Assembly (NCBI GenBank): GCA_035574295.1
Contig: DATLYX010000071.1
Location: 1 to 64,000 of the forward strand
Source: PNAI01 sp035574295
GTDB taxonomy: Bacteria; Pseudomonadota; Alphaproteobacteria; Rhizobiales; Xanthobacteraceae
Reading direction: 5' to 3'
Length of the DNA: 64,000 nucleotides
How positions within the stretch are numbered: the stretch's first letter is position 1; every line of letters starts with the position of its first letter. The position numbers and the translations under genes were made by a program. Shown here in pieces: positions 1-9,090 of this stretch. Below the pieces are notes generated by a model. It searched no databases. It was not told the origin of the DNA and worked only from the letters and a program-made list of their open reading frames with translations.

Positions 1-1
1 C

Positions 2-349
2 GGCGACACCTTCAACAATCTGAGGCGCTACCAGAATATCGACTACGCCAATGGCGGCGATGTGCGCGGCATGATCCGCGCGCTCGATGCCTACCTGAAA
101 GTGGCCAACGACAACACCAAGATCGTGCCCGGCCACGGCCCGCTCGCGAGTAGAGCCGACCTGATCGCGTTCCGCAACATGCTGGTCACCTCCCATGACC
201 GCATCAAAAAACTGTTCGACGAAGGGAGGACCGAGGACGAGGTCGTGGCGCTGAAGCCGCTCGCCGATCTGGACGCGACCTGGGCCAACAACCCTCAGCA
301 CGCCGCCGGCCACACCCGCAACGTCTACAACTCGTTCAAGCGGTTTTGA
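2..349 (+). CDS. MBL-fold metallo-hydrolase, C-terminal part
   Basis: The reading frame is open from the window edge, so only the last 115 residues are visible. They contain a PGHGP segment typical of the late metal-ligand region of metallo-beta-lactamase-fold hydrolases, preceded by GDTFNN and followed by a helical tail of the kind found in periplasmic or glyoxalase-II-like members. The HxHxDH motif that would prove the fold lies outside the window, so substrate and signal peptide cannot be judged. The gene converges on rimO with 15 bases between the stop codons. Confidence 0.75.
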   Translation, partial: GDTFNNLRRYQNIDYANGGDVRGMIRALDAYLKVANDNTKIVPGHGPLASRADLIAFRNMLVTSHDRIKKLFDEGRTEDEVVALKPLADLDATWANNPQHAAGHTRNVYNSFKRF

Positions 350-364
350 GCGAAAGAGCGGCCG

Positions 365-1705
365 CTAAGCGGTAACCGCCGAGCCGTGCAGATCGTATTC
401 GTCGGAGCGTTCGATCTTCACGGTCACGATGTCGCCCACGCGCAAGGGCTTGCGGCTCGTTACATAGACCACCCCGTCGATCTCCGGTGCGTCGCCCTTT
501 GATCGCCCTTTGGCAACCGTCGGGCCGACCTCATCGACGATAACCTCCTGCCGCGTGCCGACCTTGCGCTTGAGCCGTTTTTTGGAGATCGCCTGTTGGT
601 GTTGCATGAAGCGGTGCCAGCGTTCTTCGGCGATCTCCTTGGGCACGAGCGGCGCAAGATCGTTTGCCACAGCCCCCTCGACCGGCTCGTAGCGGAAGCA
701 GCCCACCCGATCGAGCGCGGCCTCCTCCAGCCAATCGAGCAGCATCCGAAAATCCTCTTCGGTCTCCCCGGGAAAGCCGACGATGAAGGTGGAGCGCAGT
801 GTCAGATCAGGACAAATCTCCCGCCAGCGCCGGATACGCTCGAGCGTCCTTTCCTGAGCCGCAGGCCGCTTCATGCGTCTGAGCACCGCGGGACTTGCGT
901 GCTGGAATGGCACGTCGAGATAGGGCAGCACTGCACCCTCCGCCATCAGCGGGATGACGTCATCCACGTGAGGGTAGGGGTAGACGTAGTGCAGCCGTAC
1001 CCAGATTCCGAACGTGCCGAGCTCGCGCGCAAGGTCAAAAAATTTCGCCCGCACCTCGCGGCCCTTCCAGGAGCTTGCCGCATATTTCAGGTCGACGCCG
1101 TAGGCCGAGGTATCCTGGGAGATGACCAGGATCTCCTTCACGCCCGCCTTGACCAGCCGCTCGGCCTCGCGCAGCACCTCGGCGGCCGGGCGCGAGACCA
1201 GCTCGCCGCGCAACTTCGGGATGATGCAGAACGTGCAGCGATTGTTGCAACCCTCCGAAATCTTCAGGTATGCGTAGTGCCGCGGCGTGAGCTTGATTCC
1301 TTGCGGCGGCACCAGATCAAGGAACGGATCATGCTTAGGCGGCAACACGCGGTGCACCGCCGCGAGCACGCTTTCGTATTGCTGCGGTCCGGTGACCGCC
1401 AGAACGTTCGGATACCGCCCGGTGATCTTTTCCGGCTCGGCGCCCATGCAGCCGGTCACGATCACTTTGCCGTTCTCGGCCAGCGCCTCGCCGATCGCTT
1501 CGAGTGACTCCGCCTGGGCGCTGTCCAGAAACCCGCAGGTGTTCACGATTGCAAGATCGGCATTCGCGTGCTCGCGGGTAAGCTCATAGCCTTCCGCCCG
1601 CAATCGCGTGATGATGCGCTCGGAGTCGACCAAGGCCTTTGGGCAGCCGAGGGAAACAAAACTCACGACCGGCGCGCGGCCTCTGTTCGAGGGACGGGGT
1701 GCCAT
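365..1705 (-). CDS. rimO: Ribosomal protein uS12 methylthiotransferase RimO
   Basis: This radical-SAM enzyme attaches a methylthio group to an aspartate of ribosomal protein S12 in the cytoplasm. The 446-residue protein has the UPF0004 domain with cysteines 21, 57 and 86 for the auxiliary cluster, then CNNRCTFC (Cys153, 157, 160) for the SAM-binding 4Fe-4S cluster, and a C-terminal TRAM domain. The frame stays open far upstream, but the ATG at 1705 places SLGCPK about 19 residues in, as usual for the family. It lies 32 bases downstream of the PAP2 gene, probably in one transcript. Confidence 0.95.
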   Translation of the reverse strand: MAPRPSNRGRAPVVSFVSLGCPKALVDSERIITRLRAEGYELTREHANADLAIVNTCGFLDSAQAESLEAIGEALAENGKVIVTGCMGAEPEKITGRYPNVLAVTGPQQYESVLAAVHRVLPPKHDPFLDLVPPQGIKLTPRHYAYLKISEGCNNRCTFCIIPKLRGELVSRPAAEVLREAERLVKAGVKEILVISQDTSAYGVDLKYAASSWKGREVRAKFFDLARELGTFGIWVRLHYVYPYPHVDDVIPLMAEGAVLPYLDVPFQHASPAVLRRMKRPAAQERTLERIRRWREICPDLTLRSTFIVGFPGETEEDFRMLLDWLEEAALDRVGCFRYEPVEGAVANDLAPLVPKEIAEERWHRFMQHQQAISKKRLKRKVGTRQEVIVDEVGPTVAKGRSKGDAPEIDGVVYVTSRKPLRVGDIVTVKIERSDEYDLHGSAVTA

Positions 1706-1737
1706 TGCCCCTCGATTAGCGGTCGGATGAGCTGAAT

Positions 1738-2409
1738 TCAACCGCCCGGCTTGCCCCCTCTCGGCGCCGCCGCAACCCGCGGCAGACCGCCGGCATCCCA
1801 CAGCCGGACCGCGAGCCAGCCGACCGTCCAGCCGATGAAGGCGCCGGCGATGATATCGCTCACGAAATGGTAGTTGGCGCCCATGAGCCCGATCGCCACG
1901 ATCGCGACCACGAGCCCGTACAGGAGCCGGAAGCGCGGATAGGCAAGCCAAAGCACCGACATCACCGCGCAGGTCGCCGTCATATGCCCGGAAGGAAACG
2001 ACGCATAGCCCGCACCGCCGTGAAAGAAATTGAACCCCGATACGCCGTCGCGGATCAGCGAGGGATTGTTGTTGATCCAGGTCTCCGGCCATGTGCGGCC
2101 GAACACGAATTTGAGCTGATCCTTGATGATCGCGCCGACTCCAAGGCTCACTCCACTCAGCAGCAGCACCGCCAGCAGCCGGCTGAGCGGCCGCCGCAGC
2201 AAGACGAAATAACCGGCCAACGCAAACACCACCACGGCCACGGACGCGAAAAACTCCGGCGTCCGCTGCATCTGGTGAAAGATGGGACGATATTGCGCGA
2301 GCTGCGCATGGGCAAAATACGAAACCGGCCGGTCGATCCACACATAGGCTGCCGTTACCGCCGCCGCCGTCAGGACGAAGGCGATCGCAAACTGGGGCAT
2401 GGGGCGCAT
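1738..2409 (-). CDS. PAP2-family membrane phosphatase
   Basis: This is a 223-residue integral membrane protein with about five or six hydrophobic segments. It carries the three acid-phosphatase signatures: a K...R motif around residues 96-107, PSGH at 139-142, and a histidine and aspartate at 181-185 in the third motif. PAP2 enzymes remove phosphate from lipids such as undecaprenyl diphosphate, phosphatidate or lipid A. The neighbouring gene is LpxO-like, so lipid A or an undecaprenyl carrier is a plausible substrate, but the sequence does not settle it. A second ATG lies three codons downstream. Confidence 0.88.
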   Translation of the reverse strand: MRPMPQFAIAFVLTAAAVTAAYVWIDRPVSYFAHAQLAQYRPIFHQMQRTPEFFASVAVVVFALAGYFVLLRRPLSRLLAVLLLSGVSLGVGAIIKDQLKFVFGRTWPETWINNNPSLIRDGVSGFNFFHGGAGYASFPSGHMTATCAVMSVLWLAYPRFRLLYGLVVAIVAIGLMGANYHFVSDIIAGAFIGWTVGWLAVRLWDAGGLPRVAAAPRGGKPGG

Positions 2410-2442
2410 TGCAAAATCCCGGGAATCGTTGGTCCGGAAACC

Positions 2443-3252
2443 CTACCGGTTTCTCAACGCTTCCGCTTCCGCGTAGAAGCGCTTTTCCCACGCCCGGTGA
2501 TTGTCGGCGCCTTCGCGGATGAATGGCGTGAACACCGCCAGATGCAAGAGCAGCCAATTCACGAGATTGGCCGGAAACCGCAGCGGTTTGACGAAATCCA
2601 CGAACAGCACCACGCGCAGCTTGTCGCTGCCGTTCCACGCCTCGTGGTCGTAGGCATCGTCGAAAATCAGCACCTTGCCTTCCGACCAGTGGCAGATTTG
2701 ATCCCCGACCCGAATTTTTACCTGGTCGCGCGGCTCCGGAATGATCAAGCCGAGATGCAGCCGCAGAACCCCGTTGTAGGGGCCGCGATGATGCGGGATA
2801 TGCTTGCCCGGCTCAAGAATGGAGAACATCGCGGTGATCAGCCCCGGGATCTTGTTCACGATCCGCCAAGTTTCAGGGCATTGCTTGATGTTTGCATCCG
2901 CGCGCAGACCATAGCCGCAGAGGAAATAGGTCTTCCAGTCGCGATCGCGGGTGATGGTAGCAACGTCGGTGGCGATTTCGTGGAAGCCCGGGAGATCGTC
3001 CTTGCGCGTAAGCACCCGGTCGAGTTCCGCGCGGATCAGATGCCATTCCTGCTCGATTTCTTTCGCCCAAGGAAAGACCGCATTGTCATAGACCGCGGGA
3101 TTGCCGACCTTGGAATATTTCAGATTGAGCCGCTCCGCCCAGGCCACGATGCGCATGAAGAGACGCGTGATCAGGCTGGGACGGACCATCGCCTCAAGAC
3201 CTTCAGTGGCGAAGGTCTGTTTAAGTTCAGCGGAAGGCTGAGGTGTGTGCAT
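2443..3252 (-). CDS. Aspartyl/asparaginyl beta-hydroxylase family protein (LpxO-like)
   Basis: This is a 269-residue Fe(II)/2-oxoglutarate dioxygenase of the AspH/LpxO family. Candidate iron ligands are the histidines at 154-155 (HHRGPYNG) and His203 (DHEAWN), with an arginine-rich stretch between them for 2-oxoglutarate. LpxO relatives hydroxylate a secondary acyl chain of lipid A; others modify aspartate side chains. The start is set at 3252 because GGAGG lies six bases upstream; an in-frame start six codons earlier lacks this. The terminal region has hydrophobic patches, suggesting membrane association. The lipid A role is inferred from family resemblance only. Confidence 0.85.
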   Translation of the reverse strand: MHTPQPSAELKQTFATEGLEAMVRPSLITRLFMRIVAWAERLNLKYSKVGNPAVYDNAVFPWAKEIEQEWHLIRAELDRVLTRKDDLPGFHEIATDVATITRDRDWKTYFLCGYGLRADANIKQCPETWRIVNKIPGLITAMFSILEPGKHIPHHRGPYNGVLRLHLGLIIPEPRDQVKIRVGDQICHWSEGKVLIFDDAYDHEAWNGSDKLRVVLFVDFVKPLRFPANLVNWLLLHLAVFTPFIREGADNHRAWEKRFYAEAEALRNR

Positions 3253-3585
3253 GCCCGTCCTCCACTTCATTCAGTTTCGCTAGGGTCAATTTGCCACAAA
3301 TTGTAGCAGCTTGGTGGACGATCTTACCAGCATAGTTCGAGACGAATGCTCTCCGCATCGAAGATCGCTTGCCGACAAAGTCATTTGCGAGTCGAAGTTC
3401 GACGCAACTCCGAACACTCGAACACAAAACGCAACCATTTGTTCACCACGCCGCTCTGGTTTCCAAAATCTTGAGGGGCTGATTCCGAATTTTGCCAAAT
3501 TTGCATAGAGGATGGCTGCGCGCGCCTCGATGCGCGGGGACATGAGGGGACTACGCGGTCGCGTAGAGTTGCGTTGGGTAGGGAC
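3253..3585. other. Intergenic region between the LpxO-like gene and the rlpA-like gene
   Basis: About 330 bases separate these divergent genes. The segment is less GC-rich than its surroundings and must hold both promoters, but I could not pick convincing -35/-10 boxes. Short open frames here have no recognisable product, and I see no RNA gene or repeat. Confidence 0.5.
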
Positions 3586-4299
3586 GTGTTCAACCTGCGA
3601 GGGCAGGGGGCGGCAGGCACGTTCGCGTGCGGCTGCACGATGGCGGCATTGGGCTTGGCGCTCGCCGGCTGCAGTGTCGGTGTCAATGAAAAATACGGCG
3701 TGAAGTCCAGCCCGCGCGTGGTGGCGCACGGGCAACCGGTGCCCAAGGGCGGCGGCAGATATCGCGTCGGCGAGCCCTATGTGATCGGCGGCCAGGTCTA
3801 CGTCCCGCGCGAAGTTTCCGCCTATAGCGCGGAGGGCCATGCCTCCTGGTACGGCCACGATTTCCATGGCCGGCTTACGGCAAATGGCGAGATCTACAAC
3901 ATGCACGGCATCTCGGCCGCGCATCCGACCTTGCCGCTGCCTTCCTATGTGCGCGTGACCAACCTGGAGAATCGTCGTTCGCTCGTGGTGCGCGTCAACG
4001 ACCGAGGCCCGTTCCTTCAGGGCCGGGTTATCGATCTGTCCGCCCGCGCTGCCAAGCTGCTCGGCTTCTACGACAAGGGTCTGGCGCGCGTGCGCGTGGA
4101 ATATCTCGGCCGTGCTTCGCTCAGCGGCTCCGACGATACCAAGCTGGCCGGATCCCTGCGCACCGACGAACCGAACGGGGCGCCGCTGCGTGTCGCCGCG
4201 AGCGCGCCGGTGCCGGGTCCCGTTGGCGGCCCTCTCGTCAGCCCTTCCGCCCCGCGGATGCCGCCGACTGCGGTGCTGATCGGCCGTGGCCTTTACTAG
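3586..4299 (+). CDS. rlpA: RlpA-like septal ring lipoprotein
   Basis: This 237-residue protein starts at a GTG with an AGGG-type binding site just upstream; a TTG four codons earlier is the alternative. A hydrophobic leader ends in the lipobox LAGC (residues 26-29), so the protein should be a lipoprotein. The core is the double-psi beta-barrel of rare lipoprotein A, with ASWYG, the TANGE segment and VRVNDRGPF. RlpA proteins act on naked peptidoglycan at the septum, some as lytic transglycosylases. A C-terminal SPOR domain is not visible; the tail is short and proline/alanine-rich. It is followed by a D,D-carboxypeptidase gene, consistent with a wall role. Confidence 0.88.
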   Translation: MFNLRGQGAAGTFACGCTMAALGLALAGCSVGVNEKYGVKSSPRVVAHGQPVPKGGGRYRVGEPYVIGGQVYVPREVSAYSAEGHASWYGHDFHGRLTANGEIYNMHGISAAHPTLPLPSYVRVTNLENRRSLVVRVNDRGPFLQGRVIDLSARAAKLLGFYDKGLARVRVEYLGRASLSGSDDTKLAGSLRTDEPNGAPLRVAASAPVPGPVGGPLVSPSAPRMPPTAVLIGRGLY

Positions 4300-4363
4300 G
4301 CGCGCCATTTTAATTGTCGTTGAGTCTTGCTAAGCAATTTCGGGGCAGGCCCCGAGTGCCAGC

Positions 4364-5563
4364 ATGACCCGATCCGTCCTCATCCCGCCGCTCGCTGCCG
4401 CGATCATCGTCGCCGGCCTTGTGCCGAGCGATGCTGCCCCGGCGCCCGCACGCAAGGACGACCCCTCGAACATCGGCTCCACGCACGCGATTCTCATGGA
4501 TGCCGAAACCGGCTCCGTCCTGTTCGACAAGAACCCTGATCGCCTGATCGCGCCCGCAAGCCTCGCCAAGCTCATGACCGTCGAGGTGGTCTTCGACCAG
4601 ATCGCGCTTGGCAACATCAATCTCGATCAGGAGTTCACGGTCAGCGAGAACGCCTGGCGTAAGGGCGGCGCCCCCTCGCGCGGCTCCACCATGTATGCGG
4701 CGATACACAGCAAGATCAAAGTGCGCGACCTGCTCAAGGGCGCCATCATCCAATCCGCCAATGACGGCTGCATCGTTCTGGCCGAGGCCATCGCCGGCAA
4801 TGAGGGCGAATTCGCGCGCTTGATGAACGAACGCGCGCGCGAGCTCGGCCTGACTCGATCGACCTTTACCAATTCCACCGGCCTGCATGATCCGAACATG
4901 CGGGTGACCGTGCGCGAGATCGCCAAGCTCTCGGCGCACATCATCCGCACCTATCCGGAATACTACCGCTGGTTCAGCGAGCGGGAGTTTACCTGGAACA
5001 AGATTCGCCAGACCAACCGCAATCCGCTGCTCGACATGGGGATCGGCGCCGACGGGCTGAAGACCGGACACACCCAACAGGCGGGCTACGCGCTCGCCGG
5101 CTCCGCGGTACAAAACGGGTTGCGCCTGATCGTCGTCATTGCCGGCGCGAAGTCGGAGAAGGAGCGTGCCGAGGATGCCCGCAGACTGCTAGAATGGGGC
5201 TTTCGCAGTTTCGAGCGCCGCACCCTGTTTTCCGCCGGCGAGACCGTCGCCGAAGCCAAGGTGTTCGGCGGCGCCAAGAGCACCGTATCGCTGGTGAGCA
5301 AGAGCGACGTCACCATCTTCGTGCCGCGCGGCGGCGGCGAACGGCTGAGCGCCAAGGTCGTGTATGACGGCCCGATCCGCGCGCCGATCTCCGAGGACCG
5401 GCCCGTGGGCACGCTTAAGGTCTGGCGCGGCGACATTCTTGCCATCGAGGTCCCGTTGGAGACGGGCGAAAGCATTCCGGTCGGCAGCACCACGCAGCGC
5501 GCGGTCGATGCCGTCGCCGAGCTGATGTACAAACTGTTCCGCGCCGGCATCGGGCGGCTATAG
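4364..5563 (+). CDS. D-alanyl-D-alanine carboxypeptidase (PBP5/6, DacF type)
   Basis: This penicillin-binding protein removes the terminal D-alanine from peptidoglycan stem peptides in the periplasm. The 399-residue sequence opens with a signal peptide (about residues 1-25). The catalytic motifs are intact: Ser66-x-x-Lys69, Ser131-Ala-Asn133 and Lys233-Thr-Gly235. A C-terminal beta-rich domain follows and ends in a possible amphipathic anchor. It sits 64 bases after the rlpA-like gene and 52 bases before tmk, so these genes probably share a transcript. Confidence 0.93.
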   Translation: MTRSVLIPPLAAAIIVAGLVPSDAAPAPARKDDPSNIGSTHAILMDAETGSVLFDKNPDRLIAPASLAKLMTVEVVFDQIALGNINLDQEFTVSENAWRKGGAPSRGSTMYAAIHSKIKVRDLLKGAIIQSANDGCIVLAEAIAGNEGEFARLMNERARELGLTRSTFTNSTGLHDPNMRVTVREIAKLSAHIIRTYPEYYRWFSEREFTWNKIRQTNRNPLLDMGIGADGLKTGHTQQAGYALAGSAVQNGLRLIVVIAGAKSEKERAEDARRLLEWGFRSFERRTLFSAGETVAEAKVFGGAKSTVSLVSKSDVTIFVPRGGGERLSAKVVYDGPIRAPISEDRPVGTLKVWRGDILAIEVPLETGESIPVGSTTQRAVDAVAELMYKLFRAGIGRL

Positions 5564-5615
5564 TGCGACCGCTATCGCTTGTCGTGCCCCCAGCAGGCTG
5601 ATCGCGAGGCGGCAA

Positions 5616-6281
5616 ATGCGCGGACGTTTCATCACCTTCGAGGGCGGGGAGGGCACCGGCAAGTCGAGCCATTCCGCCATGGTGGCGGAACGGCTTAAAG
5701 AGCGCGGCATTCCAGTGCGGCAGACACGTGAGCCCGGCGGCACGATCGGGGCTGAGATCGTGCGGCATGTGTTGCTGTCCGGCGCTGCCCAGCCGTTTGG
5801 CCCTGCGGCGGAGGCGATTCTGTTTGCCGCCGCACGCGACGACCACCTCAACCTCGTGATCCGCCCCGCGCTCGAACGCGGCGAGTGGGTTGTCTGCGAT
5901 CGCTTTATCGACTCCACGCGGGTCTATCAGGGAATCCTCGGCCAGGTGCCGCCGCCGATCATTCGTGCGCTCGAACGCATTGTGGTCGAAGATACCGTGC
6001 CTGACCTCACTCTCATCCTTGACGTGCCGGCAGAGATCGGTCTGCGCCGGAGCCTGGAGCGACGCGGGGAGGCCGGCGCCGACCGGTTTGAGCAGGAGGC
6101 GCTCGCCTTCCACGAAACCCTGCGCCAGGGCTTCCGCGCCGTGGCCGCTGTGGAACCGGAGCGCTGCGTGCTCATCGACACGCTGGCGCCCCCACATGAG
6201 GTCGCCGAACGGATTTGGCGTGTTGTGGAGGAGCGGCTGCTCCGCCAGGATACGCTCACACAGGCGGATGCCACGCAATGA
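5616..6281 (+). CDS. tmk: Thymidylate kinase
   Basis: This cytoplasmic kinase phosphorylates dTMP to dTDP for DNA synthesis. The 221-residue protein has the P-loop GGEGTGKS at residues 10-17, the TREPGG segment, the DR(F/Y) motif at Asp95-Arg96 followed by STRVYQG, and a lid region rich in arginine. Its stop overlaps the start of holB (ATGA), indicating translational coupling of two replication functions. Confidence 0.97.
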   Translation: MRGRFITFEGGEGTGKSSHSAMVAERLKERGIPVRQTREPGGTIGAEIVRHVLLSGAAQPFGPAAEAILFAAARDDHLNLVIRPALERGEWVVCDRFIDSTRVYQGILGQVPPPIIRALERIVVEDTVPDLTLILDVPAEIGLRRSLERRGEAGADRFEQEALAFHETLRQGFRAVAAVEPERCVLIDTLAPPHEVAERIWRVVEERLLRQDTLTQADATQ

Positions 6282-7321
6282 CGACTTCCGCATCGGAATC
6301 TGAAGGGGCGGTCGAGGCCCCCCTTCCACGCGAGACCAGTGTGCTGTTCGGCCATCCCGACGCCGAGCAGGCATTGCTCGCAGCCTATCGCTCCGGCCAC
6401 TGCCCGCACGCCTGGCTGATATGCGGCGAACGCGGCATCGGCAAGGCCACGCTCGCCTATCGCATGGCGCGCTTTGTCCTGGCCCACCCGAACCCCGCGT
6501 CACCCATCGTCCAGGCAGCGACATCCCTTGCGGTACCGACAGAACATCCTGTTGCGCGTCGGATTGCGGCCCAGGCGCACAGCGATCTTCTGGTGCTGGA
6601 GCGCACCTTGAACGACAAGGGCAAACTCCGACAGGAGATCGCGGTGGAGGACGTGCGCCGCTGCGTGCCGTTTTTCGGCTCGACCGCAGGGGAGGGGGGC
6701 TGGCGCATTGCGATTGTGGACGCGGTTGACGAGCTCAACGCCGCCGGCGCCAATGCACTGTTGAAGATCGTGGAGGAACCTCCGCCGCGCGCATTGCTTC
6801 TCCTGGTGAGCCACGCGCCCGGCCGCACCCTGGTAACCATCCGCTCCCGCTGCCGGCGACTGGCGTTGCGCCCGCTTTCCCCCGAGCGGGTTGCGCAGGC
6901 TGCCGCTGCGGCGCTCGGCAAGGCGGCCGACGACGAAGCGATTCAGGCCGCCGCGCAGGCGGCCAACGGCTCGGTGGCCCGCGCGCTCATGTTCCTTTCC
7001 GGCGAGGCCCTCGAACTGCGAGATCAATTGATGACGCTGCTGCAGCGCCTGCCCGAGCTCGACGGCCGCGCGCTGCACGCACTCGGCGACCGCCTTGCCG
7101 GCACCGAGGCCGCAACCCTTGCCGCGTTCATGGACACCGTGAATTCCTGGCTTTCCGCCCAGCTCACCGCGGGCGGAGACGACAAGCATCGCCTCGCGCG
7201 CGTCGCCGCGGCCTGGGAAAAGGTCAATCAGGCAGGGCAACAGACGGAAATCTACAACCTCGACCGCCGGCCGTTCGTCTTTTCGGTGTTTGGCGCGCTT
7301 GCCGAGGCGACGCGCCGTTGA
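6278..7321 (+). CDS. holB: DNA polymerase III subunit delta'
   Basis: This is the delta-prime subunit of the clamp loader that opens and places the sliding clamp. The 347-residue AAA+ protein begins at the ATG overlapping the tmk stop; an in-frame start further upstream would lie inside tmk. It has GERGIGKAT near residues 50-58, a sensor region NALLKIVEEPP, and a C-terminal helical collar. The zinc-binding cysteine cluster seen in enterobacterial clamp-loader subunits is not visible. It is the last gene before a repeat-bearing spacer. Confidence 0.93.
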   Translation: MTTSASESEGAVEAPLPRETSVLFGHPDAEQALLAAYRSGHCPHAWLICGERGIGKATLAYRMARFVLAHPNPASPIVQAATSLAVPTEHPVARRIAAQAHSDLLVLERTLNDKGKLRQEIAVEDVRRCVPFFGSTAGEGGWRIAIVDAVDELNAAGANALLKIVEEPPPRALLLLVSHAPGRTLVTIRSRCRRLALRPLSPERVAQAAAAALGKAADDEAIQAAAQAANGSVARALMFLSGEALELRDQLMTLLQRLPELDGRALHALGDRLAGTEAATLAAFMDTVNSWLSAQLTAGGDDKHRLARVAAAWEKVNQAGQQTEIYNLDRRPFVFSVFGALAEATRR

Positions 7322-7353
7322 TACCTAGAGCGCGATGCGATTAGGCTGGTACG

Positions 7354-7408
7354 TCCCGGATGCGGTGCAGCGCGGAGCGAAGCGGAGCGGTGCATCGCTG
7401 ATCCGGGA
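7354..7408. repeat. Palindromic intergenic repeat, copy 1
   Basis: TCCCGGAT at 7354-7361 pairs with ATCCGGGA at 7401-7408. The inner arms GCGGTGCAGCGC and GCGGTGCATCGC pair with two mismatches, leaving a purine-rich loop. It resembles the REP-like palindromes scattered between genes in Bradyrhizobium-related genomes, a resemblance drawn from memory. Confidence 0.7.
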
Positions 7409-7435
7409 TCGTTCCGAGTTCTGTCCACGTAACGG

Positions 7436-7480
7436 TCCCGTGTCTGCGGCGCACCACTGCGTGCTGCGCCGCGCCCGGGA
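7436..7480. repeat. Palindromic intergenic repeat, copy 2
   Basis: TCCCGTGTCTGCGGCGCACCA pairs imperfectly with TGCTGCGCCGCGCCCGGGA, giving a long GC-rich hairpin with a five-base loop. It shares the outer TCCCG and the GC(A/G)-rich arms with copy 1, 28 bases away. The two together look like a paired REP-type element between holB and metG. Confidence 0.68.
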
Positions 7481-7517
7481 GACGTTTCGATTTCAAACCA
7501 TCAGACCGTAGCTGCGT

Positions 7518-9077
7518 ATGTCCAGCAAACCGTTTTACATCACCACGGCCATTTCCTACCCCAATGCGCCACCGCACATCGGTCATGCCTATGAGGCGAT
7601 CGCGACCGACGCCATCGCCCGCTTTCAGCGGCTCGATGGCTACGACGTTTTCTTTCTCACCGGGACCGACGAGCACGGCCAAAAGATCCTTCAGACCGCC
7701 GCGCGTGAAGGCCTGACCGTGCGGGCCCTGCTCGAGCGCAACGTGCCGCGCTTTAAGGCCATGGTCGAGCGGCTCAACTGCTCCAATGACGATTTCATCC
7801 GCACCACCGAGGAGCGTCATCATCGTGCGTCCGTCGCCATCTGGCAGCGGATGGAGAAGAACGGCGACATCTATCTCAGCAAGTATTCCGGCTGGTATTC
7901 GGTGCGCGACGAGGCGTTTTACGACGAGAGCGAGACGCGCCTGAACGACAAAGGCCAGCGTGTGGGCCCGCAAGGCACGCCGGTCGAGTGGGTTGAGGAG
8001 GAGAGCTATTTCTTCCGGCTTTCCGCCTATCAGCAGAAGCTGCTCGATCTCTACGCGCGGGTGCCGGATTTCGTGCTGCCGCGCGAGCGGCTCAACGAGG
8101 TGGCGAGCTTCGTGCGTGGAGGGTTGCAGGATTTGTCGATCTCCCGCACCACCTTCAACTGGGGCATTCCGGTGCCCGGCAATCCCAAGCACGTCATGTA
8201 CGTGTGGGTCGATGCGCTGACCAATTACATCACCGCAGCCGGCTATCCGGACACCGAGGGAGAAAAATTCCGTCGCTACTGGCCGGCGGATCTGCACGTG
8301 ATCGGCAAGGACATCGTGCGCTTCCATGCGGTCTATTGGCCGGCCTTTCTGATGTCGGCGGGCGTCGAGGTGCCGCGCCGCATCTTCTCCCACGGCTTTC
8401 TGTTCAACCGCGGAGAAAAAATGTCGAAATCGGTCGGCAACGTCGTCGATCCGTTCGCGCTCGCCGATACTTTCGGCGTGGACCAGATCCGCTATTTCTT
8501 TTTGCGCGAAGTGCCGTTCGGTCAGGACGGCAACTACAGTCACGAGGCGATCGCCGCCCGCATCAATGCCGACCTCGCCAACGATCTCGGCAACCTCGCG
8601 CAGCGTTCGCTATCCATGATCGCGCGCCAGTTCGACGGCCTCTTGCCGAAGCCGGATACCTTCAGCGAGAGCGACAAGACGATCCTGGCCGCTGCCGACG
8701 CCATGATCGGTGCCGCGCGCGAGGCCATGAAAACCCAGCAATTGCATCAAGTGCTCAACGGCGTATGGTCCGTGATCGCGGACGCCAATCGTTATTTCGC
8801 CGGCGAGGCGCCGTGGGCGCTGGCGAAGACCGATCCCGCTCGCCAGGGGACGGTGTTGTATGTGACGGCCGAGGTGCTGCGGCAGGTGGCCACTCTCTGC
8901 CAGCCGTTCATGCCCACCGCCGCTGCCAAATTGCTCGACCTTCTCGGCGTTCCGGCTGAGATGCGCAGCTTCGCCAGCCTTGGCGGCGGCCACCGCATCA
9001 CCGCCGGCACCGAGCTGCCTGCGCCGGTCCCCGTCTTCCCGCGCTACGTCGAATCCGAGGCAAGCGCGGCGACCTGA
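7518..9077 (+). CDS. metG: Methionyl-tRNA synthetase
   Basis: This class I synthetase charges tRNA-Met in the cytoplasm. The 519-residue protein carries the signature HIGH at residues 20-23 and KMSKS at 301-305 on a Rossmann fold, with GTDEHGQK between. The zinc-knuckle cysteines and the C-terminal tRNA-binding domain found in some MetRS are not evident, matching the short alphaproteobacterial form. It starts just after the twin palindromic repeat and is followed by tatD after 13 bases. Confidence 0.97.
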   Translation: MSSKPFYITTAISYPNAPPHIGHAYEAIATDAIARFQRLDGYDVFFLTGTDEHGQKILQTAAREGLTVRALLERNVPRFKAMVERLNCSNDDFIRTTEERHHRASVAIWQRMEKNGDIYLSKYSGWYSVRDEAFYDESETRLNDKGQRVGPQGTPVEWVEEESYFFRLSAYQQKLLDLYARVPDFVLPRERLNEVASFVRGGLQDLSISRTTFNWGIPVPGNPKHVMYVWVDALTNYITAAGYPDTEGEKFRRYWPADLHVIGKDIVRFHAVYWPAFLMSAGVEVPRRIFSHGFLFNRGEKMSKSVGNVVDPFALADTFGVDQIRYFFLREVPFGQDGNYSHEAIAARINADLANDLGNLAQRSLSMIARQFDGLLPKPDTFSESDKTILAAADAMIGAAREAMKTQQLHQVLNGVWSVIADANRYFAGEAPWALAKTDPARQGTVLYVTAEVLRQVATLCQPFMPTAAAKLLDLLGVPAEMRSFASLGGGHRITAGTELPAPVPVFPRYVESEASAAT

Positions 9078-9090
9078 CGCGCAGTGCACC

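Noticed and set aside
365..2638. Single 757-residue frame joining rimO with upstream sequence
   Set aside because: Residues before the ATG at 1705 are arginine/glycine-rich noise antisense to nothing useful and overlap the PAP2 gene in another frame; the normal RimO N-terminus begins at 1705.
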